Shown: positions 17,800 through 31,517, counted from the first letter of the stretch. The stretch is 64,000 bases of DNA from Cephalopachus bancanus (GCA_027257055.1 JAPVLO010000115.1:3844001-3908000); one strand, 5' to 3'. Notes: generated by a model not told the origin, from the sequence alone. Numbers and translations are program-made.

Positions 17800-17960
17800 T
17801 GGTTCCAGTTCCAGCATGGTCACTAATTATTTTTGTGGCCTTAGTCAAGGTCCTGCCCCCATCTGAGGCTTGGTTTTCCCACGTCTTCAAAGGGGATGAC
17901 TGGGTAACCTCTCAGGTACCTCCCAGTTCTAATCTCTAAGCAGCATGGAGGTCATCAATG
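17800..17960 (+). repeat. MIR
   Basis: 'tggttccagttccagcatgg', 'tggccttagtcaaggtcc', 'atctgaggcttggttttccc' and 'aaaggggatgactgggtaac' give the MIR order. Confidence 0.6.
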
Positions 17961-19562
17961 CCAGCCTCTAAAAGAGGCTTCTTGCAAAGGAGTCATGTGA
18001 GGCGGGGTTAGGGCTGGGCTGTGGGTAGCTTTGGAAACCTCCCAGCAGATGAAGTATGTCCTGAAAATGTAATAGGAAGGCACTGAGATTTTCTGAGCAG
18101 AGGCCCACTTGGTGACAACAAAGTGGCATGCAGGCCAGTGGGAGCAGAGGGGCCTGAAGGTAGCAAGTGCTCAGGAAGCTCCTGCCAGAACCCTAGAAGG
18201 AGGTGGGTGCGCCCAACCAGCAGCACATTCTGGTGAAAGACACTAAGGATGACTGACTGGTTCATGGTGACTGATCACCAGAAAACTCTTCAGTTTCCGG
18301 TCTGGGTGCTTGAGAGGACAGTGGTCCTGCTGCTGAGAACCAAGCAAGGTGAAGCAAAGGTAGAAAGACAAGAGCCTGCTTTCAGATACCCCACACCAAG
18401 GCAACGCTCAGCCTGGAGGGAGCGCACGCAGGAGCCCTCACTGCCGTTCTGCAGCCCAGCTCTCAGAGCCAGGCTCAGGGCACTCATTTCCCCTACACAT
18501 GGCAAACAAGATGTGTCCTCTTTCTCCCTGCCCTTGCCCTATGCCACCTGCTAGCCCTCCCTTAGCTCCTTCCTTCACAGCACATCAGATCTTCAAGGAC
18601 CAACTCAAAACTCCTCCAGGCAGGCACCCTGGAGTACACCTCCTTTGGCTTCCTAGTACAAAACATCATATTTTAGTGCCTGATGAACATGACAATTCGA
18701 AAAAAATTCACCACCTTGAGCAATTCAGATGTGCCACCTCCCCAACAAAACAAGGAGCTCTTCTGAGCAGAAAGGGAATCACGTTCTCCTGTTGCATTTT
18801 CCTTCTTCCGCACATAGGCCCAGAAGGGTGATGGCCCCTCAGTGGCTGCCAGCCCCAAGCATTTTGCTGGACTCATGGATTCTCACAGAGCCAGATCGTG
18901 TGGCTCCTGGCCCAGCCAGCTTGGGGTTGCTCCAGGCACCTGGTGCGTGTCCACGGCCAGAGCTTCAACATGAGGACAGGGCATCTGAAGTCAGTTTGAT
19001 GTATGATATGGTAAAAAGCCTCAATCCTGCCCTGCTGGCTGACAGCACGCAAGCAGAGTCATTAGCAGCGTCTGTTGTTTTGATAGGGTTGATTTTAACG
19101 ATACAATTAAATGACCTCTGATTGCTCAACAGTGATACCTGGGTTACTCCCAAACAAGTACAGCTTTGTTTGTTTCGGCTGGTAAATATTCCCTTTCTCA
19201 GGGAAGTATGGCAAAGCCCATTTAAGGGAGAAAACTAATCCAACAAGTAGTCCTTGGAAAACAAGATCTCTCCTAAAAAAACAAAAACAAAAAAACAACC
19301 TTTCTGTATCATAGTAGGATCTAAAAATGTTGCTGTAGGAACCAGGGGTGTGAGTCTGGCACCAACTAACTGTGGCATAATCCAGTATGACCACACACAA
19401 TCCCATGATCTCAGTCTGGTCCAGTGTCCTCTGTGAAATTCAGTAAATGAGTTCGAATGCCCCATTCTAGCCTAGATCAAAAGGGCAATATAATGGTGAA
19501 TTACCGGCAACACAGGGGAGAAAATATTACTGCTTTGTTTAAAAGGACGCAGGAAAAAGAAG
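17961..19562. other. PCBD2: Intronic sequence, no recognised gene
   Basis: About 1.6 kb of somewhat more G+C-rich intron. Short open frames up to 130 codons overlap each other on both strands. None shows a known domain or splice-consistent structure. Confidence 0.45.
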
Positions 19563-19760
19563 ACCAGGTACGGTGGCTCATGCCTATAATCCCAACACTT
19601 TGGGAGGCTGAGGAGGGAGGATTGCTTGAGCCCAGTTCAAAACCAGCCTGGGTAACATAGCAAGATCTCATCTCTACCAAAAATTTAAAAGATTAGCCAT
19701 GATTGTGCCACTGCACTCCAGCCTCGTGACAGAATGATACCCTGACTCAAAAAGTAAAAA
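19563..19760 (+). mobile_element. Alu, older type, right arm largely deleted
   Basis: The left arm 'ccaggtacggtggctcatgc' to 'caagatctcatctctaccaa' is complete. The right arm is reduced to 'gattgtgccactgcactcc' and a short tail. Confidence 0.87.
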
Positions 19761-21731
19761 TTTAGAAAAGTAGGAAAAAGAATAGAACACAGAGTTCAGA
19801 GCCAGGCAAGAAGAACCTCACCCACCTGTCCACACTGTTAGGTTGAAGCCCCACAAGGGCAGACAGCAACTGGCTGCCACCTAGCCACAAGAGTGTAAGC
19901 ACAGCCCTGTCTCTGCTGAGAAGAGCTGATAGCCCATATGGCTGCTCCACCAGGCACCCAACATCCGTACTCCAACACATCTAAATGCCAGTTTCTACAT
20001 GACAGCCCTAATGTGCCAAAACGCTATTGACAAAACTCACTGTGAGAACCTGAACACTATTGAGAATGGCCTATTGAAGTGGTGGACAGGTAAACCAAAG
20101 AAAAACAGAAACAGGACAGAAAAGAACAAGCCCCAAAGACTTTTAAGTTATTATTTAAGGTCTCCTTTCAATTATTTTCTGCAATTATTGAGCCAGCAGT
20201 CTATTGTTATTCATTCATAGTCAACCAATTTAAGCGGTACCAGCAATATAGGCTGAAAATAAATGCCTCAGTAATTCCCTAACTCTTGAGTGTTATTTTC
20301 TTGTCAGGTAAATTTAAAGCAACCCATTTGTGACCACTTTATACCAACTTAATCTCATCTAAAGTGCTTCACAAACTCTAACAGCTACACTAAGGTTTTA
20401 GACTAATGAAAGCAATTTACATAAATGAAATTTATGTCAATGCATTTCATGACAAATTTTTTATTTTATAATAATTATGGTACTTATATGATAACATCTG
20501 TTGATATTCACAGTCTAAACCTGGCAAAGATTTAAACCCACAACATTTTCCATGCATCATGTACATTATCTGTGAAAAGCAGTAAAAAAAAGCAATGAAT
20601 GCATTAATCATACCAATATCATCTGCAAAGCATAAATCTGAAATACCTTTCACGTCAGCTCAAACTGCTTTTTTATTTTTTACACACCTGATTTTACGCC
20701 ATCTGTAAAAGGGCAAGACAAAGACTGTTGAGGAAATTATACTTCTTGGCTGTTTGACTTTTACAAAATACTCAGGCTAAGTTATGTAAACAGAAGATTT
20801 ACTACACGACTAAGAAAAACTGATGCAGTTAAAAGTCCATTTTTATTAAAGGACGGGGTAATGACCACAGTGTTTTCACACTGCAGTATGGCATCATATT
20901 TGCATTGTTGACACCTGTTTTGCATTTCTCCTCGCTTATCTATTGCATGTGTTTTCACAAATACACACCAGGGCTAATCCTATTGCATGACACAAACAGC
21001 AGAAGCAAGGCTCCAAATGATAACATTTTAGGCTCTCATTTCCTTACCCTGGGGAACATCAGCACTGACGTTCCAACCACCACCTGACAACATCAACCTG
21101 GTACTGCCAGGGCTCCCCAAACTCCAGGAATAACTCCAAAGTGAACACCAACACTGAACGCTACACAAATATTTTTAGTAGCTTCCCAAATTTTAGGTAA
21201 AGTTCACTAAAATGTGAGTCTCTCTCTCTACTCTCTATTCCAATGAAAACCACGGGCACTTTCTCAAGTTTCTAGTCTGCTGTGGCTACATGGCCCATTG
21301 GTGGGCACATGCGAAGTGCACACTGTTGTACATGATAACCATGCAAATTCTCACTTGCCCTGGCCCAAGATGCACTAACATTAGCCTATATTTTAAAAGC
21401 AAAATGGCATTTTCTAGGCTGTGATTCCCAGGCCATGGCAACATTAGCTCCAGAGGTGCTTCCCTCTTCTCAGCAGGTAGGATATCCTCTTTCAAGAGTA
21501 TGCAGATGCATTCCTGACTCACAACTTTGATGTGTACAAAGGACAATTAAATCCAAACTCATCTGTTCACAAAGACAGCTGTTGAGACCTCCACCAAGAT
21601 CCTGCAGAGGATTGCTAAGACTTTCATCAACAGTTGTCTTTCTTCTGTATCATCAAGCCTTTGACTTCACAAAATGTTTCAAAATGTTAACCATAAGACT
21701 ACTATCAAATTCCTCAATAAGACTTTTTTAC
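19761..21731. other. PCBD2: Intronic sequence, no recognised feature
   Basis: Two kilobases of A+T-rich intron. Nothing identifiable beyond chance short open frames. Confidence 0.45.
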
Positions 21732-21934
21732 CCAGCCTGAGCAACTTGGTGAGACCTCACCTCTACAATAAATCAAAAAATTATCTGGGTGTGGTGGCGC
21801 ATACCTGTAGTTCCAGCTACTTGGAAGGCTGAGACAGAAGGATCACCTGAGCCTAGCAGGTCAAGGTTGTGGTGGCTGTGAGTGTGTCACTGCACTCCAG
21901 CCTGGGCAACAGAGACTCCAACTCAAAAAAAAAC
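21732..21934 (+). mobile_element. Alu, lineage-specific type, 5'-truncated
   Basis: It starts within the left arm ('cccagcctgagcaacttgg') and continues through 'ctacaataaatcaaaaaatt' to a right arm with 'cctagcaggtcaaggttg' and an A tail. Confidence 0.9.
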
Positions 21935-23160
21935 CAAACTTTTTTTACAAAGTAAGTCAGCAACAGATGCTTTCAAGAGCTCTACAGCAGGAGTCTCTGG
22001 GCACAGAAAGAGAAACGTTTTCCAAACTCCAAAGTCACCTATGGCGCTATTGCTGCAACGGGCACAGAACCCTAGGCCTAGGCCCTTTGGAGGCTTCTCC
22101 TACTTCCCACTCCAGCTCCAGAGAGTTCTCAGCGGCAGCATCACAGCAAGCAGCTCGTGAATGTGATGAGCAAGACAGAACAATTGAAGCTTGGACCTTG
22201 CTCTGTAAAAGATACTATGCTTTGACGAGCTATTAGATTGAACCACATATAAGTACCATTTCTATGGTAAAAACTGGCTGAATACCAGCTGGTTCACAGG
22301 ATTCAATCTCATCTAACTGAATGCCCTGCAGGCCTACCTAAGAAGGCCCAAGCAAGGCCCAGCCGCTCCCCCAGGAATGTGGGTAACTACAGCTCTTTCT
22401 CACAGAGCTTGGACCCTTTCACCTGATTCAAACATGCTCTCCACGAGGTAGGTTATGTCCTCCATCCAAAATCCATCATTTCCTCATGAGACATCAGCCC
22501 AAGTCGGGTGCCCAGCCCACTGCTTCCCTATCCCTTGGCCTGAGCTTGTTTCCATGCTGAACAAGGGTGGTTCCAGGTATCCAGAAGTGAGGGACTGAGG
22601 ACAGTCTTCCCACCAGGCTGTGCTGCCACCAGGCCAGTCTGGGATCCCGCCCCAGAGGGCTCCATCTGCTGGCATCTGGAGTAGCTACTTCCTGAGTTCC
22701 AAAACCTTACCTCCTGCACCTACTTCTGAAGCTTAAAATGCCAATTTAGTAAGCTTCCCATTTCTCCCATACATGACGATGCATAGCATGACCTATGGGA
22801 CACACCCACATTTCTGACATTTTGGTCTTTCAATGCAGACGCCCTGCAGCTGCCAAACACCTAAGAATAAGTGTATATGTCACTGACAGACCTCTCCCTT
22901 TTTCTGTCTACAGGAACAGAAAAAAGCAAAACACCTTTACAAACACCAGCCCCGCCCCAACTGAGCCCAAGCAGTGTGTGGAAACTCCCTGCCTTGAGCC
23001 CTGGCACTGTCATGCTGTGTCTGTTCATGGAGTGTCACCATCTGTCGCCATCATACTGCCCACCAACCCATGACCCACTGTAGAGCCCATGTGCTACCAC
23101 CAAGGGTAGAGATGGCAGACTAACCACATCTGGCACCTATGGCTACTTCATTAGCTAAGA
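21935..23160. other. PCBD2: Intronic sequence, no recognised gene
   Basis: About 1.2 kb of mixed composition. Open frames of 60-92 codons overlap on several frames, with no domain that I recognise. Confidence 0.45.
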
Positions 23161-23865
23161 CAGTGGTCCCCAACCTTTCTGGTATCGGGGGTCAGTTTCG
23201 TGGCCCCTGATAATTTTTCCACAGACCTGAGGGGGGTGGGGGGATGGTTTCAGGATAATTCAAGCACAGAACACTTATCTTGTACTTTATTTCTATTATT
23301 ACTACATTGAAATATATAATGAAGTAACTATACAACTCACCATTAAAAAAAAGCATGAAGAAGTGGTAAATAAAATAATGGGCAGGCCACACATGAACTA
23401 AAATAAGTGTTGGATTCTGACTTAAAGCCTGCCACCAGATACAGCTGTACAACTGAAGTACATCAACTCACTTGCTACTCACTGGTTTTGATATGAGTCT
23501 GCAAGCAATTGATTTATTATGGTCTCTGTGCAGTCAAACCTCACTGCTAATGTTAACCTGTATTTGCAGCCACTCCCTATCATTAGCATCACCACTTCAG
23601 CTCCACCTCAGATAATAGGTATTAGATTCTCATAAGGCATGCACAACCCAGATCCCTTGCATGTGCAGTTCACAATAGGGTTCACACTCCTATGAGAAAC
23701 TAATGCCACTGATCTGACAGAAGGCAGAGCTCAGGCAGTAATGGGAGTGATGAGGAGCAGCTATAAATACAGATGAAGCTTCACTCCCTTGCCCACTGCT
23801 CTCTTCCTGCTGTGCAGCCTGGTTCCTAATAGGCCATCCGTAGCCCAGGGGTTTGGGGACCCCTG
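23161..23865 (+). mobile_element. MER1-type hAT-Charlie DNA transposon (non-autonomous)
   Basis: The left end CAGTGGTCCCCAACC and right end GGGTTTGGGGACCCCTG form terminal inverted repeats. Inside are the MER1 landmarks 'tttatttctattattactac', 'cgcatgcgcag'-like 'gcatgtgcagttcacaatag', 'ctgatctgacagaaggcag' and 'aaatacagatgaagcttc'. Flanking 8-mers AGCTAAGA and CACTAGGA agree at five positions, as a decayed hAT target-site duplication would. It has no coding capacity. Confidence 0.88.
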
Positions 23866-24959
23866 CACTAGGAGACTCCCTTGGGAACTTCTGCCTTTGT
23901 AATCCCTAAGTATTTGTACCCATCTGAGCTATGAAATGAATGTGTACTATTTGGGACAAATCATATCTTGGAATAAACCTCTGAGAGAAAAGAAGTTCAC
24001 ATGTATTTTGCTGGCTATTTACTGCGATAGTAAAACCTAGAATAACCAAAGTGTCGAGAAATCTGTATTTCATCCAGAGTCACTGAACTGTTTCCAAAAC
24101 GGTTCATTTTCCATGTAGTAAAAGAAATGAAGACTAAAGCAAACTTGGGAACCATTGTACACATACACAAAAGCAAACCAATAACACCCAACCAAATGTA
24201 TTCATACTCCCAAAGATTTTGTTGTAAATAAAATTAAAAGACTACATAAAGAACTGAAAAATACTCATAACCTATTAAGCAAAAGAAATAGAATGTATTT
24301 TTACCCCTATGTTCACCACAGATTTGTTTAAAAGTATGATAGCAACCAGTGTGGGTTGCACACTTTACGGAAGAGTGTGGCATCAATTCTAATCGTGGCT
24401 TCCTCCAGTTTGTAGAGTTGAGGCCAGGAGAGATGCCGCCGTTGCCACCAACACCTGGGGCACAGAGGGCTTCTCTTAACTCCAGCAGAGGGCAGGCTGC
24501 AGTAAGGGAGATGTGGTCTTTCCACAGCATGCATGCGCACAAGGAAATGCCTGCTCCCAAGAAAAAGCACAGGCCCCTGGGGCTTTCATTGACATCCTCA
24601 CATACACAAGCTGCGTACAGGACTGTATCTAGAAGATAAATCTCCAGGTTAGGACAATGGGTATGTAGATGTGAAACAATGATAGGCATTGCTCAATTGC
24701 CCTCCAAAATGATTAATTCAAATGGCACTGCCAGCTCCTCACTGTCCTCCCCAGCAGAGGACCCATGTATTAATCCCTCCTTTGCACACACCCTTACTTC
24801 CTTTGCCCCTCTGTTCCTCCATCACACTCATTTGGCAAAAGTCCAGCCCTTGTTAAGCCCAACTATGCGCCTGCTCCAAGCTTGTTGGCCAGACAGCTGA
24901 ACATGAGTGGACAAAACATACAAAATCTTCGTTTTAAGGGTTTGACCATAAATCTGTAG
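23866..24959. other. PCBD2: Intronic sequence, no recognised gene
   Basis: A minus-strand open frame of 151 codons (24,234-24,689) overlaps two others and has no recognisable domain. The rest is A+T-rich intron. Confidence 0.4.
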
Positions 24960-25089
24960 TGACACAGAACTGCCCAGCAACTGGTCACATTGCCCAAGCT
25001 CATTCACTTAGTCTCCAAGATGACTGTTCTGCTCCTCCTGCCTCCCAGATCACCAATACTCCTCCCTTCCGCCCTCACTTGCTCTCAGT

Positions 25090-26240
25090 TGATGACCTCG
25101 CTAAAGAAAACAGAAGCAATCAGAAGAGATTACCTCTTTTTGCCAGGACAAATATACCAACCTACTCGCATCTCATATACTCATATACTCTTCCTTCTTT
25201 GCTGTGTCAGTGGACAAACCATCCCTGTGTCCCACGGCCTGTGTGAGCCTGTCCTCTCTGGCCCACCCAGGATAGTGCTCTCACAATGCTGCCCTCCAAC
25301 AACTCTCAAACTACTCTCTCCAGCCTGAGCTCCAACCTCTTACATCCAGCTTTAGCTAAAGTGACAGCTCCACTTGGATGACTACTACGTACCTCACACC
25401 TGGTGTGTCCAAAACAGGGCTCTTACCTCCCTCCCCTCCTAGCTCACAACCTATCTTCCCCAGCTTAGTCAATGGCACCAATGGTACCACTCTTCACCTA
25501 CAGCTTGAACTGAAACCTGGAGGCCATCTTTGGCCCACCCCTTCTCCCGCATTCCACCTTCCAGTAGATCTTAATGATTCTACCCTCACAATATATAAGG
25601 AGCCCTACACTTCTCGTGGCTTCCTCCAGAGTCTCCTGCCATCTTGGCCTAGAGGACTGCAACACGTTCAAGATCATCTTCCCCAGTCCACTCGTGCTTG
25701 CCAACTCTCAGCAGCACAGCCAGGGTGATTTTTAGAACATAAGCCAAAGAGTGACACTTCTCTGCTGGAAGTTTTCCAATAGCTTTCCTTCCCAGAATAA
25801 GATCCACATTGCTCCCCCTACCAACAAGGCTCCAGAGCTCTGGCCACTCCCATCACGTCTCCTCTCTGCCCATTCTAGAACACCAGCCTTTTGGCTCTTG
25901 CTCAACCATGCCAAGGTCATTCTGCTTCAGGAGTTTTGTACTTGCTGTTCACTCCATCTGGAAAGGTCTTCCCTGGGATCTCTACATACTGATCCCCTAT
26001 ATTACTCAGGCCTCAGAGAGGCCCTTCCAGACCACATCATCCTAAGTAGCGCCTCACTCCTCCACCACTCTCTCGCCAACATCCTGCTTTATTCTTCCTC
26101 ATGGTACTCATCACTAGCTGAAATTACACTACCTACTCATTGCTTATCTATCTTCCCTAAAAGAATGGGAACTACATACGCTTAGAATAGCATCTGGCAC
26201 AGAGATCTTAATAAATATTTATTGAGTTAATGAATATTAC
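25090..26240 (+). repeat. LINE-2 (L2) 3' portion
   Basis: The order of decayed L2 phrases is clear: 'ccaaaacagggctcttacc', 'ccagggtgatttttagaac', 'ctctgctggaagttttcc', 'ttgctgttcactccatctgg', 'tcagagaggcccttccagac', and the 3' end 'taataaatatttattgagtt'. Sequence from about 24,960 ('gaagcaatcagaagagatt') may belong to the same or a related element. Open frames here, up to 144 codons, are remnants or chance. Confidence 0.75.
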
Positions 26241-26260
26241 TTTAATTTTACAAATAAAAA

Positions 26261-26560
26261 TTTTTTTGAGTTGGGGATCTCACTCTGTCACCCAAGCTGG
26301 AGTGCAGTGGCATAATCATAACAATCATGGCTCACAGCAGCCTTGACGTCCTGGGCTCAGGTGATCTTTCCACCTCAGCATCCCAAGTAGTTGGGACTAC
26401 AGGCACACACCACCACATCCAGGTAATTGTTTGACTTTTTGTAAAAATGAGGTTTCGCCATCTTGCCCAGCACAGTCTCAAACTCCAGGACTCAAGCAAT
26501 CTGCCGGCATTGACCTCCCAAATTGCTGGGATTACAGGCATGAGCCACCACACCTGACCA
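26261..26560 (-). mobile_element. Alu, older type, inverted
   Basis: T-tract, 'gatctcactctgtcacccaa', 'cacctcagcatcccaagtag', then the left arm to 'gagccaccacacctgacc'. A small local duplication ('cataatcataacaatcatgg') interrupts the right arm. Confidence 0.9.
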
Positions 26561-27380
<820 letters not shown>

Positions 27381-27477
27381 TAAGAGTTATTAAAATACCG
27401 AATCATAGAATTGCCCATTTTCTGACAGTATCCAATCCAGAGAAAAGTTCTGATTCCCTAAAAACTTTCCAAAATCA

Positions 27478-27777
27478 GGCCAGACATGGTGGCTCACGCC
27501 TATAATCCCAGCACTTTGGGAGGCTGAGGTGAGAGGATTGCCTGAGCCCACAGGTTTGAGACCAGCCTGGGCAACTTGATAAAACCTCAACTCTACAATA
27601 AATCAAAAAAAATTAGCCAGGCATGGTAGTATGTGCCTGTAGTTCCAGCTACTTGGAAGGCTAAGGCGGAAGGATCTCCTGAGCCCAGCAGGTCGAGGCT
27701 GCAGTGGCCATGAGCATGCCACTGCACTCCAGCCTGGGCGACAGAGTAAGACTCCAACTCAAAAAAAAAAAAAGAAG
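27478..27777 (+). mobile_element. Alu, lineage-specific type, with perfect 16-base target-site duplication
   Basis: AAACTTTCCAAAATCA flanks the element exactly (27,462-27,477 and 27,778-27,793). The body carries 'ggattgcctgagccca', 'ctacaataaatcaaaaaaaa' and 'gcccagcaggtcgaggctg'. Confidence 0.97.
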
Positions 27778-27793
27778 AAACTTTCCAAAATCA

Positions 27794-29514
27794 CAACCAC
27801 AAGACCAAGTCTTATAATCAGTCTTTCCAACACCATCTTCCTGAGATGCCCCAAGGTACCCTATGGTGTGCAGTCTCCCTCACTGCAATGAGCAATAAGC
27901 TAACTTGTTCAACACTAGGTATGTTCCTAGTAGTCTCTGGTTGAAAGGCGCTGGCAATTGTCATGACATCGGTTACCATTATAGGCCACTGTATGTGCAG
28001 AAGTCATAGTAGCCAGGATACAGTCTCAGTGCCAGTTATCTAAATACCATATTCCCTGACATTGGTTGATTTTCTTGTCAACTGCCTCTTTCCCCTAAAA
28101 GCTGCCTCCTTCTCCTAAAAGCTAGGTGAAGGAGGAAAAAAAGTGTAGTTAATTAAATGTCCCAGTGAATAACGTTACAATTAATCCAGTCTGCCCTGCA
28201 CAGCTTCCCTTCCCTCCCGCTTCTGAAAGTCACCCTGAGCGCAAGGTCAGAGAGGTGCTGGAGGACTGACTCATGGGCAGGGCCCGAGGCAACACCACTC
28301 AAGTACTTTAAGCCACATGTTCAAGCCCAATAAATTAGGCCAGGCTTAAAGAAGTCAAGCTGTACACATGTAAGAATTTTAATAAGCTTGGAAAATGCTA
28401 CCTAGAGCTTATGCAAAAGCTTACTGTACCAATGGGATTCCCTGCCACCAGCCGCAGTGTGCTAAGCCCTTGACAAGAGCTGCCGAGCACGTGGGGCAGC
28501 AGGGACAGGGAGGCTGCTTGGTCCAGGTTTCCTCCGGAGTTGGGGAGTCACAGTCGAAGGCTGGCAGCCAGATGGATAGAGAACAGAATAGGGCGTGCGG
28601 CTCAGTGGAGCCAACGGCATTTACTAGGAAAACATGCAGAGGGTTTCTTTGGTGTGAATCTGGTCTTCACACACCCTTCTAGAAACCAGCAAACACTGTA
28701 ATCAATGTCTGCATTTATCAAATGCCTGTTTGTACCCAGAACTGTGTTAGGTACAAAAGAGAGTTATTTAAGCAAACATGGTTTCTGACTTCTAGATGCT
28801 GACACCTAATATAAATAAAAACAATAAATCTGTCCAAAGGATTACCAAACTAACTGAACAAACATGAAACAGTCAAGAGCATTCACCTTAGACAAATGAA
28901 ATGGAGTAATCACTGGAGGGTCAGTCATGGGAGATGACTCTCTAAACAGGGCGGGCCCCAAATGGAACAGTTACCTGGTTAAAGCTGGGTCTCCAAGGGG
29001 GTGGGCCAGGTTTTAAGAAAAGTTTCAAGAGCTGGCTAGCGGGCTCAGGGAAAATGAACCAATCAGGGAAGAGGGTGCAGCCTAGGAGATGATTTAGAGA
29101 CACCAATACAAACACAGGAAGAAAGAAAACTTACCAACTGCCCAGAAAAAGCTAGGGAAATCAGTTGAGCAGGTGTGTGTTTCTCAACTGGTTTTACTCA
29201 GGTCCTTTCTGATAAACATAAAAAGCTCACACCTTCTTTTCATGTGACTTAAAATTTCAAAAGAAACTAAATATCCTAACCAATGCCAAATCAAAACCAT
29301 CACAGCTTCAGAATTTGATTTTTCAAATAACAAAAACCACCCTCTTCTTCCAGAGCTAGGAGTCGCCCAGTTGAACATAAGACTGTCACTGGACACTTAA
29401 GGTAGGGAGGATTTGACTCCGGGATCCACACAGGACCACAACTAGTACTATCAGAGTTACAGCCTAGGGTGAAAAAAACAGACCACGGCTGAAGCAAGAA
29501 TGTATAATAATTAC
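27794..29514. other. PCBD2: Intronic sequence next to PCBD2 exon 2
   Basis: No Alu and no recognised gene. A local 20-base tandem duplication is at 28,082-28,121. A 28,680-28,830 segment resembles a diverged MIR-type element. The donor side of exon 2 follows. Confidence 0.45.
28082..28121. repeat. Imperfect 20-base tandem duplication
   Basis: CTGCCTCTTTCCCCTAAAAG is followed directly by CTGCCTCCTTCTCCTAAAAG, which differs at two positions. It is pyrimidine-rich. Confidence 0.9.
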
Positions 29515-29646
29515 CTGATTAAAATTTTTGAAGGAGAATTCTTTATAGATGGCATCTCTCTCACTTAATTCTGACCATCCTGCCGCTTTAAGATCAAGAA
29601 TGACTTGTTTCCTCTCCTCTGCTGTCAGCCAGTGAGCATCTGATGA
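29515..29646 (-). CDS. PCBD2: PCBD2 coding exon 2
   Basis: This minus-strand exon is 132 bases, exactly 44 codons, from [13 protein letters not shown] to SFKNFNQ. It is bounded by a CAG acceptor (29,647-29,649) and a GTAATT donor (29,509-29,514). The reading LTAEER...[21 protein letters not shown] is the conserved first alpha/beta unit of the pterin carbinolamine dehydratase fold, about residues 29-72 of the human protein of 130 residues. The catalytic His-His-Pro-Glu-Trp segment belongs to exon 3, which I could not find anywhere to the left, so intron 2 must be longer than 29.5 kb. There are no frame breaks in the exon. One difference from recalled human sequence is Lys for His in SFKNFNQ. 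The intact frame and splice sites argue for a functional gene rather than a retrocopy. Confidence 0.93.
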
Positions 29647-29969
29647 CTGTGAAGAGAACACATTTCATATCGCAACATGTAGAGGTTTACTTAAACTCAA
29701 ATAAACTTCTGGCTCTTTACCTTAAGGAGAGATATAGAAAAAAGTCTCAAAGGACAACAAATTCTAATTATCTTTCCTTCCTCTGTTCTCAAAAGACAGA
29801 CCAAAGCAATGCTAGTTCCGTGTAAAATAAGCTGCCTCCATGGTATGTTCTTTCTGGCCCCTTTGCCGCTGCCTCAGACTTCACAATTCAGCTTCTCTGG
29901 CTTCTTACAGATACAGCAGAGATGGACTGTTACCACTGGCCATCTTGGACACTTTGCAGTTCAGGACTT

Positions 29970-30070
29970 GGGAAACTGAGGTGAAAACAGCCATCCAAGG
30001 AAACCCCACAAGTCCACTGGCAGGATGAGAATTAGAACTCAGGGCTCCAAACTCCTGGTCTATTGCTCAT
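29970..30070 (-). repeat. MIR fragment
   Basis: On the plus strand: 'gggaaactgaggtgaaaaca', 'ggatgagaattagaactcag' and 'ggctccaaactcctggtc', the reverse of the MIR core. Confidence 0.55.
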
Positions 30071-30170
30071 TGGATGGTCCCACATGACCTCAGTAGCTTT
30101 CACTGCTCAGTCTCATGGGTTTTAATTATTCGGGATACCATAACCTTTTACATCCGATGAGAACCAATCC

Positions 30171-30468
30171 TGCCAGGCACAGTGGCTCATGCGTGAAATC
30201 ACAGCGCTTTGGAAAGCCAAAACAGGAGGATCACTTGAGATCAGGACTTTGAGACCAGCCTAGGCAACATAGTGAGAACTCATCTCTACAAAAAAAATCA
30301 GAAAATTAGCCAGGCATGGTGGTGTGCTCTTGTAGTCCCAGCTACTCAGGAGGCTGAAGTAGAAGGACTGTCTAAACCCAGGAAGCCAAGACTGCGGTGA
30401 GCCAGGATCATGCCACTTACCCCAGCCTCACTCCAGAGTGAGACTCCAACTCAAAAAAAAAAAAAAAA
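30171..30468 (+). mobile_element. Alu, older type
   Basis: 'tgccaggcacagtggctcat', 'gagaccagcctaggcaacat', 'gtagtcccagctactcagg', tail of 16 A. It is diverged. Confidence 0.9.
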
Positions 30469-31093
30469 CTCCAGAGGGAAAGAAACAAATAACATTTGCA
30501 CATTTACATAGGATTCTGTATAACTTCTAGGGAATCACTTACAGGTGAAAAGCCCTTGCCTCAGTGGGGTGAATTAATGAACCCTTTTTCTCAGAGCACC
30601 AGTATGTTAAATTCCCCCCATGGTGTTGCCAGAGAACGGCCCAGGTGAAAACACTGTGTGCAAGGTCCACTCTGTTCCTACTTAATCTGGTGAAGACATT
30701 CACAAACCCGGATTCTGTTGGTTAACAAGCCCACACCTCATGCTTTGTTTTCTGAAAGAACTCTAAACATCCGGGCCAAAAAGGAGAGACAGACACTTGA
30801 CTGGAAGTCAGGAAAGCTGGGTTCTCATTCCAGGCGATACTGCCTTCCTTATTTGCAGGGCTACTGTCAGCTCGGATGAGAGGCTGTCACCCACAAAGAC
30901 TGACCTCATGTGAGGGCTCCTCACAAAGGGCATCTGGGGCTGAGCGCCATTCTCCAGATTCTCTGCCATTAAGCTGTAACTCACTCCCACGTCAGAAATC
31001 CCAAAATCTTTTTTCACTGACATTAATGTAATCAAGAGGGCAAAAAGTTTTGTCTTTAGACAACTTTTCTATGAAGATGAAATAAAGAATACT
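30469..31093. other. PCBD2: Intron 1 of PCBD2, no recognised gene
   Basis: Unique-looking intron. A MIR-like fragment may be present near 30,800-30,940 ('ctggaagtcaggaaagctgg'). Confidence 0.4.
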
Positions 31094-31378
31094 GGCCAGG
31101 CACAGTGGCTCACATCTGTAATGCCACACTTTGGGAGGCTGAGGCAGGAGGATCACTTGAGTCCAGGGGTTCTAAACCAGCCTGGGCAACATAGTAAGAC
31201 CTCATCCCTACAAAAAATCAAAAATTAGCCAGACGTGGAGGCGCACAGTCCCAGTTATTCGGGAAGCTGAGGTGGAAGGATCACCTGAGCACAGGAAGTC
31301 GAGGCTATGGAGAGCCATAATTGTGCCACTACACTCCAGTCTGGGCAAGAGTGAGACCTCAACCACAACAAAAAAAAG
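31094..31378 (+). mobile_element. Alu, older type
   Basis: 'ggccaggcacagtggctcac', 'cctgggcaacatagtaagac', 'ctacaaaaaatcaaaaatta' and a right arm to 'gagtgagacctcaaccac' with an A-rich tail. Confidence 0.92.
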
Positions 31379-31517
31379 AAGACCAATGAAACAATTTGCT
31401 AGTTTTTCTTCCTTGCTAGATCAGCTACTCTTCCCCACAACTAACAAAAGAGAAAAATGAGAATACCTTTTAATTAAACAAAAATATCTAAAGGCTTGTT
31501 AATAAAAACTATTTACA

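Noticed and set aside
24234..24689. Minus-strand open frame of 151 codons in PCBD2 intron 2
   Set aside because: It has no recognisable domain, overlapping frames on the other strand, no splice or polyadenylation context. Probably chance.
25378..26185. Plus-strand open frames of 116-144 codons
   Set aside because: They lie in an L2 3' portion and read through decayed repeat sequence.
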